The notes below the pieces were generated by a model. The model was not told where the DNA came from, searched no databases, and worked only from the letters and a program-made list of their open reading frames with translations. Position numbers and translations under genes: made by a program. Of a stretch of 64,000 nucleotides of DNA, positions 53,993-61,017 are shown one piece after another (the stretch's first letter is position 1; each line of letters opens with the position of its first letter). Location of the stretch: assembly GCF_900176565.1 (NCBI RefSeq), contig NZ_FXEH01000004.1:186001-250000 (forward strand), in the 5' to 3' direction. This DNA is from Thalassobacillus devorans (GTDB taxonomy: Bacteria > Bacillota > Bacilli > Bacillales > Halobacillaceae).

Positions 53993-54181
53993 TAACAAAA
54001 CGAGGTTATCGAGTCGAATCTAAAAATTATTGCGCGGGAAATAATTGATTAAGTCGGTAATATGGTGGGTTTGTCGAAAAGGAAGTGCATGGAAAATTCC
54101 ATGCCACTCCGTATCGGGTGGCGATATGGAAAGCATTAATCTACCAAATGGGTACAATAGAAGGAAGGAGAACGTTTAGCG
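53993..54181. other. Intergenic region with an inverted repeat
   Basis: Contains a perfect dyad GCATGGAA-AA-TTCCATGC (54087-54104), extendable with two mismatches to about 54081-54110. No T tract follows, so it looks more like an operator or mRNA hairpin than a terminator. No gene seen in this stretch. Confidence 0.45.
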
Positions 54182-54308
54182 ATGAAGCTATAAAATAGAA
54201 GATATTGAGCAGATATATGCCATTGTGCAATGGCGGGATAGTCAAAAAGAAAGGGATTTAAAAGAGAACATAGAATTATATGACAGAGAGGCCGATAGCA
54301 ATGATTGA
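54182..54308 (+). pseudogene. Small frame with an apparent frameshift just before the GNAT gene
   Basis: AGGAG precedes ATG at 54182, but this frame stops after three codons. One base further, an open frame of 41 codons runs YKIEDIEQIYAIVQWRDSQ ... to a TGA at 54306-54308, overlapping the GNAT ATG at 54301. The hydrophilic, helix-like sequence and the overlap of stop and start look like a once-coupled small gene with a one-base indel. I do not recognise it. Confidence 0.3.
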
Positions 54309-54834
54309 ACTTCAATATTTCACCCAGGATGATTTTGACCAGCTGATCCGATGGGTAGATTCTGAAAAATTTCTGATGCAGTGGGCTGGTCCTTCTTTCA
54401 ACTACCCATTAGATAAAAGTCAATTGAGCGAATATCTTAGAGGAGCCAATAATAATCAGACAGATAAACTAATTTACAAAGTCGTCCATACAGAGACAGG
54501 TGCCATGATTGGGCATATTTCTTTGGTGCGTATTGATAGAGAGAATCATTCTGCAAGAATCGGCAGAGTGCTGGTGGGAGATCAGAGTTATCAAGGTCAG
54601 GGGATTTGCAGACAAATGATTGAAAAAATTGTAAAAATCGCATTTGAAGATTTAGAACTGCACCGTGTTAGTTTAGGTGTTTTTGACTTCAATTCCGCAG
54701 CTATATCCTGTTATCAAAAGGCAGGTTTTAAGAAAGAGGGACTGCTTCGTGATTACAGGAAAGTCGGAGATGAATATTGGAGCCTTTGGGAGATGAGCCT
54801 GCTTGAAGACGAGTGGTCGGCTCGCATTAACTAG
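54301..54834 (+). CDS. GNAT family N-acetyltransferase (RimJ/RimL-like)
   Basis: A 177-residue acetyltransferase. Features: N-terminal FTQDDFDQLIRWV, MIGHISLVRID (strand 2-3), acetyl-CoA loop RVLVGDQSYQGQGICRQMIE (R/Q-x-x-G-x-G/A), and FNSAAISCYQKAGFKKEGLLRD near the C-terminus as in ribosomal-protein-type acetylases. The substrate is unknown. An in-frame ATG at 54280 is possible; GAGAGG nine bases upstream favours 54301. The small zinc-finger gene follows after 26 bp. Confidence 0.85.
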   Translation: MIELQYFTQDDFDQLIRWVDSEKFLMQWAGPSFNYPLDKSQLSEYLRGANNNQTDKLIYKVVHTETGAMIGHISLVRIDRENHSARIGRVLVGDQSYQGQGICRQMIEKIVKIAFEDLELHRVSLGVFDFNSAAISCYQKAGFKKEGLLRDYRKVGDEYWSLWEMSLLEDEWSARIN

Positions 54835-54860
54835 AAAATCTGGATATGGGGGTTATCAGC

Positions 54861-55160
54861 ATGCCGGTGTGTGATCATTGTAAGAAGAAATGGACATGGA
54901 AACAGACGGTTTTCAGTAAGTTGATGCTGAGCAGTAGTGCACCATGTCCTTACTGTGGAGAAAAACAGTATGCATCTGCGAAGACACGCAAGCGGGGAGG
55001 TATTATGGTGTTATCTGTCATAATACCGATGTTTATCGTGTCACTATTTGATTTCTCTATGCTGTTTTATTTTATATTTGGGCTGGTTGTATTTTTGACC
55101 GTCATGGGGATCGCTCCCTTTTATTACGAGCTTAGCAGTAAAGAAGAATCATTATGGTAA
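54861..55160 (+). CDS. Small zinc-finger membrane protein (CXXC-20-CXXC family)
   Basis: A 99-residue protein with CDHC and CPYC pairs at residues 4-7 and about 29-32 (roughly 20 residues between), a basic stretch (KTRKRGG) and two membrane helices (MVLSVIIPMFIVSLF and MLFYFIFGLVVFLTVMG). This fits the putative zinc-finger family TIGR04104 of Bacillales; function unknown. GGGGG upstream of the ATG at 54861 favours it over one at 54846. Confidence 0.72.
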   Translation: MPVCDHCKKKWTWKQTVFSKLMLSSSAPCPYCGEKQYASAKTRKRGGIMVLSVIIPMFIVSLFDFSMLFYFIFGLVVFLTVMGIAPFYYELSSKEESLW

Positions 55161-55263
55161 TGCTAACGACTAAATACACGAGTTGCAGTATCTGATTATT
55201 ATGATAAGCATCTGCACCAGAATGTTAAGAAGTCCTAATGGTTATTAAATGGTTTCCATTAAA

Positions 55264-55295
55264 AAAAGCGGAACACAGTTAGATGTGCTCCGCTT
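55264..55295 (-). terminator. Terminator of the minus-strand small membrane gene
   Basis: AAGCGGAGCACA/TGTGTTCCGCTT hairpin on the minus strand followed by seven T. Confidence 0.8.
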
Positions 55296-55307
55296 GAATT
55301 AATGTCA

Positions 55308-55562
55308 TCACGTAATGTCGTGGTATCTTTTTTCGTTGGACCGCCAGCTGACCCAGCCGTATAAAGCTCCGGCAATCAGCCCGATGACAATCCGCTGTAC
55401 GACATAATCGAATGTAATGCTGTCTTCCCGGAATGCCTGGAACAGTAGGGAAACAAGTACAAAAACGCCTCCGAATCCAAGTAATCCATAGAGTGCTATG
55501 TATTTTCCTTTACCTGCTTCTCTTGTTTTTTCCCACTTAGCTTTTTTGCGATCGTCTGTCAT
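55308..55562 (-). CDS. Small two-helix membrane protein, unknown
   Basis: An 84-residue protein: a charged start (DDRKKAKWEKTREAGKGK), two hydrophobic segments (YIALYGLLGFGGVFVLVSLLF, written only in part here, and IVIGLIAGALYGWVSW) and a polar end. I do not recognise a family. A weak GGTGA site precedes the ATG; a good terminator follows. Confidence 0.6.
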   Translation of the reverse strand: MTDDRKKAKWEKTREAGKGKYIALYGLLGFGGVFVLVSLLFQAFREDSITFDYVVQRIVIGLIAGALYGWVSWRSNEKRYHDIT

Positions 55563-55717
55563 TTTTTCACCACTCTCTATGGTTTGCTACATACGCATGT
55601 TTCTATAAAATAATTATACCAAAATGATAAAGTGATATAATAGGATGAAGTGGTTGCTTATTTTCGAAACAATATTGGATAGATTGGTATAAAAATTTTA
55701 GCAGGGCGGGTGGTCAG

Positions 55718-55948
55718 ATGTATTTGACGATACAGGAAACTGCTGAATACCTGGATATCCCGGTATCTTATATTCACAAAATGGTACTGGAAAACAAAAT
55801 AAAAACGATTGATGACGGACAGCAGGTATTGATCAATAAGGACCAGTTTTCAAATTATTTTGAGCAAGTGGAGAAGTACCGTGCTACACTTCAGGAATAT
55901 TTGAGAGAGCCGCTTCCACCTGATTCAGATATTAAAGATGAAGACTGA
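55718..55948 (+). CDS. Excisionase-type helix-turn-helix protein
   Basis: A 76-residue protein whose first 50 residues form a winged HTH of the HTH_17/excisionase type (TIQETAEYLDIPVSYIHKMV ... INKDQF), followed by an acidic tail. Such proteins are found both in mobile elements and as stray chromosomal genes in Bacillaceae; no phage or integrase gene is near, so a chromosomal role is likelier. Terminator directly downstream. Confidence 0.75.
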   Translation: MYLTIQETAEYLDIPVSYIHKMVLENKIKTIDDGQQVLINKDQFSNYFEQVEKYRATLQEYLREPLPPDSDIKDED

Positions 55949-55978
55949 AAAGCAGAGCCTCCGTGCTCTGCTTTTTTG
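55947..55978 (+). terminator. Terminator after the HTH gene
   Basis: AAAAGCAGAGC pairs with GCTCTGCTTTTTT around CTCCGT. Confidence 0.85.
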
Positions 55979-56030
55979 CTGTCTAGGAAATTATAAAATT
56001 TTCTTATTGTGGATACCTTTACCTGGTGGG

Positions 56031-56150
56031 CCCCATCCAGCTCCAGCGCCTACCCCCTCGAGGTCTTAAGTCAATCCTCTCTGTGACAAAAAACGTCACG
56101 GCGAGGCTTGTCTTAAGCTTGTCGGGGGTGAGCAAGTCGCTTGCGCTTTT
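56031..56150. repeat. Long imperfect hairpin, probable dispersed Bacillaceae intergenic repeat
   Basis: The left arm (about 56049-56087, with CCCCCTCGAGGTCTTAAG) pairs with the right arm (56095-56132, with TCTTAAGCTTGTCGGGGG) around a 7-base loop; CTTAAG occurs in both. Flanks read CAGCTCCAGCGCC and TCGCTTGCGCTTTT. The composition (GC-rich, no coding potential) and wording match a repeat I associate with many Bacillus genomes. Only one copy is in this window. Confidence 0.65.
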
Positions 56151-56359
56151 GTTCCTTACCATGAATCAATCCCAATTTTCGCTTAATTGGAACTTTATCA
56201 CATTAACGTGAAAAACTAAGCATAAGCAAGCATAAGCCATGTTATTTAACGTAGAGGAGGTTTTAATGGAAATGTTACCGCTTTATTGCCGTTTGAGAAA
56301 TAATCTTACATCCTTAATAATCAGAATAATCAAATTTAAAGGAGTGGTACATTATCAGC

Positions 56360-57745
56360 ATGACAGTAGAGAAAGAAAAAGTAGTTTATTCTGTAGCAGA
56401 AGAAGAAGCAATCGGTTCATATTCCTTGATGTCTCAAGAAGAAGTAGATCAGGCAATAAAGAAGGCCAGCGATGCCCAACAGGCCTGGGCCGAGACAGAG
56501 GTATATAAACGAGCGGACATTTTACATAAATGGGCCGATCGTTTACTCGAACAACAAGAAAAAATCGGTACAATGATTTATAAGGAAGTTGGCAAAAACA
56601 AAGCTTCTGCCATGAAAGAAGTCAAACGAACGGCCGATTTGATTCGTTATACTGCCGAGGAAGGCTGCCGTATCCATGGCGACATGCTCCGTGGAGATTC
56701 ATTCCGAGGTGGAAGCTCTAATAAAATAGCGATGGCGGACCGCGAGCCTCTTGGTGTGGTTTTAGCCATATCCCCATTTAACTACCCAGTTAACTTAGCC
56801 GCATCAAAAATTGCCCCAGCATTGATTTCTGGAAATGCAGTGGTCTTCAAACCAGCATCCCAAGGTGCGTTAAGTGGCCGTCTAATGATTGATGCTTTAC
56901 TTGAAACGGAAATTCCTAAAGGCATTGTCCAACTGGTCACAGGAAAGGGATCTGAAATTGGAGACTTTATTGTTACCCATCCAGAAATCAGCATGATCAG
57001 CTTTACAGGAAGCACAGAGGTCGGTCAATCTATCTCTGAAAAAGCAAAAATGATTCCAGTCGTTCTCGAATTAGGTGGTAAAGATCCAGCTATCGTTTTG
57101 GAGGACGCTGATCTTGATCTGGCTGCCGACCAAATTGTCAGCGGTGCTTATTCCTACTCCGGTCAGCGCTGTACAGCCATCAAGCGCGTTCTGGTTGCTG
57201 ATGCTGTCGCCGATCAGCTTTCTGAGAAAGTCAAACAGAAAGTGGAGGGACTGACCGTGGGAAACCCGGAAGACGACGCGGCTGTCACTCCGCTGATTAA
57301 TGACAAGGCAGCAGACTTTGTCCAGGGCTTGATTGATGACGCCCTTGAAAAAGGTGCGACATTAGTAACAGGCAACAAGCGGGAAGGCAAATTGATTCAC
57401 CCGACACTAATTGATGATGTTACTTCCGATATGGACATTGCCTGGGAAGAACCATTCGGCCCAGTACTTCCGATCATCCGAATTACGGATGAAAAAGATT
57501 TCGTAACCCTTGCCAATGAATCTCAATATGGCCTGCAGGCGAGTATTTTCACAGCAGATGTCCAAAAAGCAATGGACATCGGAGGAAAGCTTCATGTCGG
57601 CTCTGTGCAGTTGAATGCTAAAACCGAGCGCGGCCCGGATCATTTCCCGTTCATCGGAGCGAAGAACTCCGGACTAGGGGCTCAGGGCATCCGTCGGAGC
57701 ATCGAATCCATGACCCGCGATAAGTTATTTGTGCTCAATATGTAA
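56360..57745 (+). CDS. gapN: NADP-dependent glyceraldehyde-3-phosphate dehydrogenase-like aldehyde dehydrogenase (GapN family)
   Basis: A 461-residue aldehyde dehydrogenase close to non-phosphorylating GAPDH, which makes 3-phosphoglycerate and NADPH. Seen: RTADLIRYTAEEG, LAISPFNYPVNLAASKIAP, SFTGSTEVGQS, LELGGKDPAIVLEDADLD (base Glu), catalytic Cys in YSGQRCTAIKR, and AKTERGPDHFPF. It is about 15-20 residues shorter at the N-terminus than typical GapN. AAGGAG (56339-56344) is 15 bases from the ATG; an in-frame ATT at 56351 would be better spaced and adds three residues only. Activity is likely but substrate is inferred. Confidence 0.85.
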   Translation: MTVEKEKVVYSVAEEEAIGSYSLMSQEEVDQAIKKASDAQQAWAETEVYKRADILHKWADRLLEQQEKIGTMIYKEVGKNKASAMKEVKRTADLIRYTAEEGCRIHGDMLRGDSFRGGSSNKIAMADREPLGVVLAISPFNYPVNLAASKIAPALISGNAVVFKPASQGALSGRLMIDALLETEIPKGIVQLVTGKGSEIGDFIVTHPEISMISFTGSTEVGQSISEKAKMIPVVLELGGKDPAIVLEDADLDLAADQIVSGAYSYSGQRCTAIKRVLVADAVADQLSEKVKQKVEGLTVGNPEDDAAVTPLINDKAADFVQGLIDDALEKGATLVTGNKREGKLIHPTLIDDVTSDMDIAWEEPFGPVLPIIRITDEKDFVTLANESQYGLQASIFTADVQKAMDIGGKLHVGSVQLNAKTERGPDHFPFIGAKNSGLGAQGIRRSIESMTRDKLFVLNM

Positions 57746-57749
57746 AGTA

Positions 57750-57788
57750 AAAACGCCAACCGTGGTAATCACACGGCTGGCGTTTTTT
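57750..57788. terminator. Bidirectional terminator between gapN and ctaG
   Basis: AAAACGCCAACCGTG pairs with CACGGCTGGCGTTTT-like arm (one G-U), T runs on both strands. Confidence 0.88.
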
Positions 57789-57795
57789 ACTTTGT

Positions 57796-58572
57796 TTAAC
57801 TATTCTGCCATGTAACCTGTCCAGCTCTTTTCCGTGGCCGTGAATCCTGGTACCAATGGAGGCAAAGCAGAAAAATGATGACGATATCGATCATGTCACC
57901 ACCGTAATACATCAGCTTACCGCCTGCCTGCGCCTGGTCAGCTGCTACTCCTGCTGGGGGATTTGCATAAATATATTTTGATAATATCCCATGCCCCGCT
58001 AGAGCAATAACCAGCACGATCCCCCGGTAAAGGTAGCTGTGCCGGTGGGGAGTTGGATCGATATAGACCATCGAAATGGTAAATAAATATCCTGCTAAAA
58101 ACACATGAATGTGTACGAAGACATGTAATAGCAAGCTGTGATGCATCAGCATATATAAATCCGTCGCATATAATAGCCATAGACCGCCTATGTTTAGTAT
58201 CGTCGCCGTGATAGGATCGCTGAGGACACGCACCGGCTTGCTGCGGAGCAATTTTGTCAGACGCCGAGCGGCTGTTACAGGCAACGTTCTCAGTAGTAAA
58301 GTCATGGGTGCGGCCAGGACCATTAATAAAGGTGCCAGCATTCCTAAAAAAAGGTGGCCAAGCATGTGTACGGTGAAGTCAACATGTGCACGCTCTGCTA
58401 GAGGTCCTGCCACAGATAGGAGGGCAATAGAGGTTCCAATCCCCCATAGAACACTGCGATAAAGTGGCCAACGTCTGTGGCGGCGGTTGGAAAGAAAAGC
58501 TGCCCCCATGTAAAGTCCCAGCAATAATACAAAGGGAACACCTAATAGGAAAGCTGCAATCGTATTATTCAT
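57796..58572 (-). CDS. Cytochrome c oxidase assembly factor CtaG family (Caa3_CtaG)
   Basis: A 258-residue membrane protein with about seven helices. Contains the family segments HMLGHLFLGMLAPLLMVLAAPMTLLLR, LLHVFVHIHVFLAGYLFT (here in parts) and several conserved His residues that may bind copper. Related proteins are needed for caa3 oxidase assembly in B. subtilis. It overlaps the upstream DUF2243 gene by 8 bases and lacks a clear ribosome-binding site, suggesting coupled translation. No oxidase genes are in the window. Confidence 0.85.
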   Translation of the reverse strand: MNNTIAAFLLGVPFVLLLGLYMGAAFLSNRRHRRWPLYRSVLWGIGTSIALLSVAGPLAERAHVDFTVHMLGHLFLGMLAPLLMVLAAPMTLLLRTLPVTAARRLTKLLRSKPVRVLSDPITATILNIGGLWLLYATDLYMLMHHSLLLHVFVHIHVFLAGYLFTISMVYIDPTPHRHSYLYRGIVLVIALAGHGILSKYIYANPPAGVAADQAQAGGKLMYYGGDMIDIVIIFLLCLHWYQDSRPRKRAGQVTWQNS

Positions 58573-59053
58573 TGGAAAGTGGGTTAGTCACTCCTCCCGT
58601 ACCTGCTTTCCGCCGGGTCTTTAACAAAATAATAGAACCGGCAAGGACCATAAGAACCGCTGTGATATTCCACACCAGGTCATAAGGCAGAATGTTGACA
58701 TTGTAACGGATTTGGTGGAGCTGCATAAGTTTGTGCTGGACAGTACCATCATACAATTGGAAGACGCCCATCCCAAGTAATACGCCGCCCCACCACCTGG
58801 TTTTCCATAGCGTCTGTCGCCGGCGGAGATCAGCATACATGAATAGCCCGCCAACCGTTGCAAACCAGCTGAATGCATGAAAGAAGCCATCTGATACAAG
58901 CCCCATTTGGGTAGTCGATTTATCATAAAAATGGTGCCAATTCAGGAGCTGGTGGAAAACAGCTTCGTCAAAGAAAGCGACGAGTCCAAGTCCGAATAAA
59001 AAACCTGACCATAGATTGCGAGCATAATATGGATTTCGAGCACCGTTAGCCAT
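58565..59053 (-). CDS. DUF2243 membrane protein
   Basis: A 162-residue protein with four predicted helices, starting ANGARNPYYARNLWSGFLFGLG and with His-rich loops (FHQLLNWHHFYDK, DGTVQHKLMQLHQI) as in DUF2243. The function of the family is unknown; it is often next to ctaG-like genes, as here, so a role in copper/oxidase assembly is possible. GGAGG precedes the ATG. Confidence 0.82.
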   Translation of the reverse strand: MANGARNPYYARNLWSGFLFGLGLVAFFDEAVFHQLLNWHHFYDKSTTQMGLVSDGFFHAFSWFATVGGLFMYADLRRRQTLWKTRWWGGVLLGMGVFQLYDGTVQHKLMQLHQIRYNVNILPYDLVWNITAVLMVLAGSIILLKTRRKAGTGGVTNPLSNE

Positions 59054-59205
59054 ACAATCCTCCTTCTAAAGATATTTGTAATGGTTTATATCCTAATAAT
59101 GAAAAAATGAAACAATTCACCGATAGAATGCATGACAACTTCCGGATATCTGTGGTGTGCATATACTTTTAAGAGAGTGAAATTGAAGGGGGAGGAGACA
59201 GTAAA

Positions 59206-59595
59206 ATGTATCCGATCTACTATCCATATAACCCATACTATCAGGCGAGGTATGGTTATTTTCCTTATTTTCCGAGAAGGTATTCGGAGGAACCAGCCTA
59301 TCCACCGGTGGATTCCACTATGTTTTCTGATTCTGCTGCAGCTATGGAAAAATTACTGGATGAGGCCAGCCTTGTCCTGAATCGTCTCGCGGAATCCGAA
59401 ACATTCGCTCATGACGTGATGGAGGCTGCCCAGGTTAATGATATGGAAAAAGTCGATGCTCTTTTGAAATCTACGGGCATCCATTCTGGTGTTGAAACGA
59501 AAGTGAATCCCGATGGTATCAATCTGCAGCTTTCTTCTGCAGTAGAAGGAATTGAGTGCTGTCATTTGACGATTGCACTCAGGTGGAGGGTTTGA
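59206..59595 (+). CDS. Conserved Bacillaceae protein, unknown
   Basis: A 129-residue protein with a tyrosine/proline-rich start (MYPIYYPYNPYYQARYGYF) that looks disordered, and a helical middle (AAAMEKLLDEASLVLNRLAES). The C-terminal third (VNPDGINLQLSS ... CCHLTIALRWRV) resembles a small beta domain found in many Bacillus proteins of this length. The Tyr-rich head recalls spore-coat proteins, but no direct evidence ties it to the spore. GGGGGAGGAG precedes the ATG. Confidence 0.65.
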   Translation: MYPIYYPYNPYYQARYGYFPYFPRRYSEEPAYPPVDSTMFSDSAAAMEKLLDEASLVLNRLAESETFAHDVMEAAQVNDMEKVDALLKSTGIHSGVETKVNPDGINLQLSSAVEGIECCHLTIALRWRV

Positions 59596-59597
59596 CT

Positions 59598-59633
59598 CAT
59601 AGAGGAGCCAGGTTGTACGGCTGGTTCCTCTAT
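59598..59633 (+). terminator. Hairpin after the Tyr-rich protein gene
   Basis: CATAGAGGAGCCAG pairs with CTGGTTCCTCTATG (one G-U) around a 6-8 base loop; no proper T run. Confidence 0.6.
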
Positions 59634-59751
59634 GCTTGATAAAATCTATTAGAAAAATTTGAAACTTTTCTCCAGGAAACTCGTATAATATATAGACAAG
59701 CATTTGTAACATGGTAGAATTTAATAGAGTACATAAAAAGGAGTAATTCAT

Positions 59752-60348
59752 ATGAAGCTCTGGTTTAGAAAAGTTTCTGTCGTATTAGTTGCCATTCTTA
59801 CACTTGGTTTATATATACCACCGACATATGCGGATGCGGAGACTCCTGCGAAAAAAGAGGTAGCATCTCCTAAGGAAAAAGAAGATACCTACATATCGAC
59901 TGAGGCAGTCATCCCGGAGGAAGAATTAACCCTCGAACCACAGTCGAATGATTACTTGATTGATGTCTTGACTGAGCGTGCCAAGGAGCAGGCGGTCACA
60001 AAGCTGGGACCTAAAATCGCAACGAAAGTGGAAGATGAATTTGCTGCAGTTATTCTGCCTGGAATAGAAGAAGTGATAACAAATCTTTTAGAAGAAGCAG
60101 AAGAGGAAGTACCATATTATGAAATATCAGAGCAGCCGGCTGCAGGGTATGGAGAGAAGATTTTCCACCTTTCTGATTACCGGACCAAAGAAGAGATTGC
60201 CAGATTTGATGTACGCCGGGAAAAACGTCCAGGTGAAGGATACTGGTTTAATTTTCACTACCATTTAAGTGAAGATGGATTTGAGAAACATCATGAGATT
60301 GGTGAGATTTATTGGGATAAAAATACACCGCCAAAATGGATGGCCTGA
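59752..60348 (+). CDS. ypjP: YpjP family exported protein
   Basis: A 198-residue protein with an N-terminal signal or anchor helix (KVSVVLVAILTLGLYIPPTYA), an acidic linker and a conserved C-terminal domain: GYGEKIFHLSDYRTKEEIARF, GYWFNFHYHLSEDGF and IYWDKNTPPKWM. This matches my recollection of B. subtilis YpjP closely in order and wording. Function unknown. AAGGAG before the ATG and a terminator after the stop. Confidence 0.85.
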   Translation: MKLWFRKVSVVLVAILTLGLYIPPTYADAETPAKKEVASPKEKEDTYISTEAVIPEEELTLEPQSNDYLIDVLTERAKEQAVTKLGPKIATKVEDEFAAVILPGIEEVITNLLEEAEEEVPYYEISEQPAAGYGEKIFHLSDYRTKEEIARFDVRREKRPGEGYWFNFHYHLSEDGFEKHHEIGEIYWDKNTPPKWMA

Positions 60349-60378
60349 ACACCTTCTTTTTAGAGGGTGTTTTTTTAT
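60349..60378 (+). terminator. Terminator after ypjP
   Basis: AACACCTTC / AGAGGGTGTT stem, loop TTTTT in part, then seven T. Confidence 0.85.
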
Positions 60379-60456
60379 TAAATTGGACTTGATATAGTTT
60401 CTATATAAATCGTCTGATAACAGTATTTTTCGCCTAATACCAACGAATAAGCAAAT

Positions 60457-60485
60457 GAAAAGCCGAGCCTATAGGCTCGGCTTCA
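60457..60485 (-). terminator. Terminator of ridA
   Basis: AAGCCGAGCC pairs perfectly with GGCTCGGCTT around TATA; on the minus strand TTTT follows. Confidence 0.82.
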
Positions 60486-60869
60486 TTATTTTTCTTTCAC
60501 GGCAATCGCTTCAATTTCTACCTTTGCGCCTTTAGGGAGTTTGCTTACTTCCACTGCTGCACGGGCAGGATAAGGCTCACTCAAAAAGCTGGCATATACG
60601 TCATTTACAATAGCAAAATCATCCATCGAATCCAGGTAGATGTTCGCTTTTGCGATATGACTGTAATCGAGTCCTGCTTCTTCCAGGATGCCTCCCAGGT
60701 TTTTCATTACCTGCTCCGCCTGCTCTTTCACATTATCTGAGACGAATTCCTGCGTAGAAGGGTCGAGTGGGATCTGACCTGAAATATAGATGACCTCCCC
60801 GACATCGACTGCCTGCGAGTATGGGCCGATAGCGGCGGGGGCTTTATCTGTAGCGATTGGTTTGAACAT
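60486..60869 (-). CDS. ridA: RidA family 2-iminobutanoate/2-iminopropanoate deaminase
   Basis: A 127-residue trimeric enamine/imine deaminase that removes reactive intermediates of PLP enzymes. Seen: PAAIGPYSQAVDVGEVIYISGQ (N-terminal signature, in parts), the conserved Arg in PYPARAAVEVSKLPKGAKVEIEAIA (in parts), and the Glu near the C-terminus. Length is typical. AAGGAGTG before the ATG. Also known as YabJ in Bacillus, but the location here is not the purR-yabJ one. Confidence 0.93.
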   Translation of the reverse strand: MFKPIATDKAPAAIGPYSQAVDVGEVIYISGQIPLDPSTQEFVSDNVKEQAEQVMKNLGGILEEAGLDYSHIAKANIYLDSMDDFAIVNDVYASFLSEPYPARAAVEVSKLPKGAKVEIEAIAVKEK

Positions 60870-61017
60870 GAATTGTCACTCCTTCTATGTATGATTATTT
60901 CTATCCTAACACGAGTAATGAAAATTCGGAATCGATTGACTTTGGTTCTTTAAACTCTTGTAGCAGGAAGAACGAAATGATATTTTCATATACAATAGAG
61001 TGTTAGGAAGTGATGGT

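Noticed and set aside
55718-55948. Phage or integrative element marked by the excisionase-type gene
   Set aside because: No integrase, attachment repeats or phage genes nearby; the neighbours are ordinary chromosomal genes.
56239-56508. 89-codon frame overlapping the gapN start, with a GAGGAGG site before an internal ATG
   Set aside because: It runs into gapN in another frame and changes character there. Its upstream part has no recognisable domain, and it would interfere with gapN translation. A short leader peptide (MEMLPLYC...) cannot be fully excluded.
60411-60440. A further 20-bp array (CGTCTGATAA and CGCCTAATAC)
   Set aside because: Only two loosely similar units 20 bp apart; could be chance, so not counted as a fourth locus.
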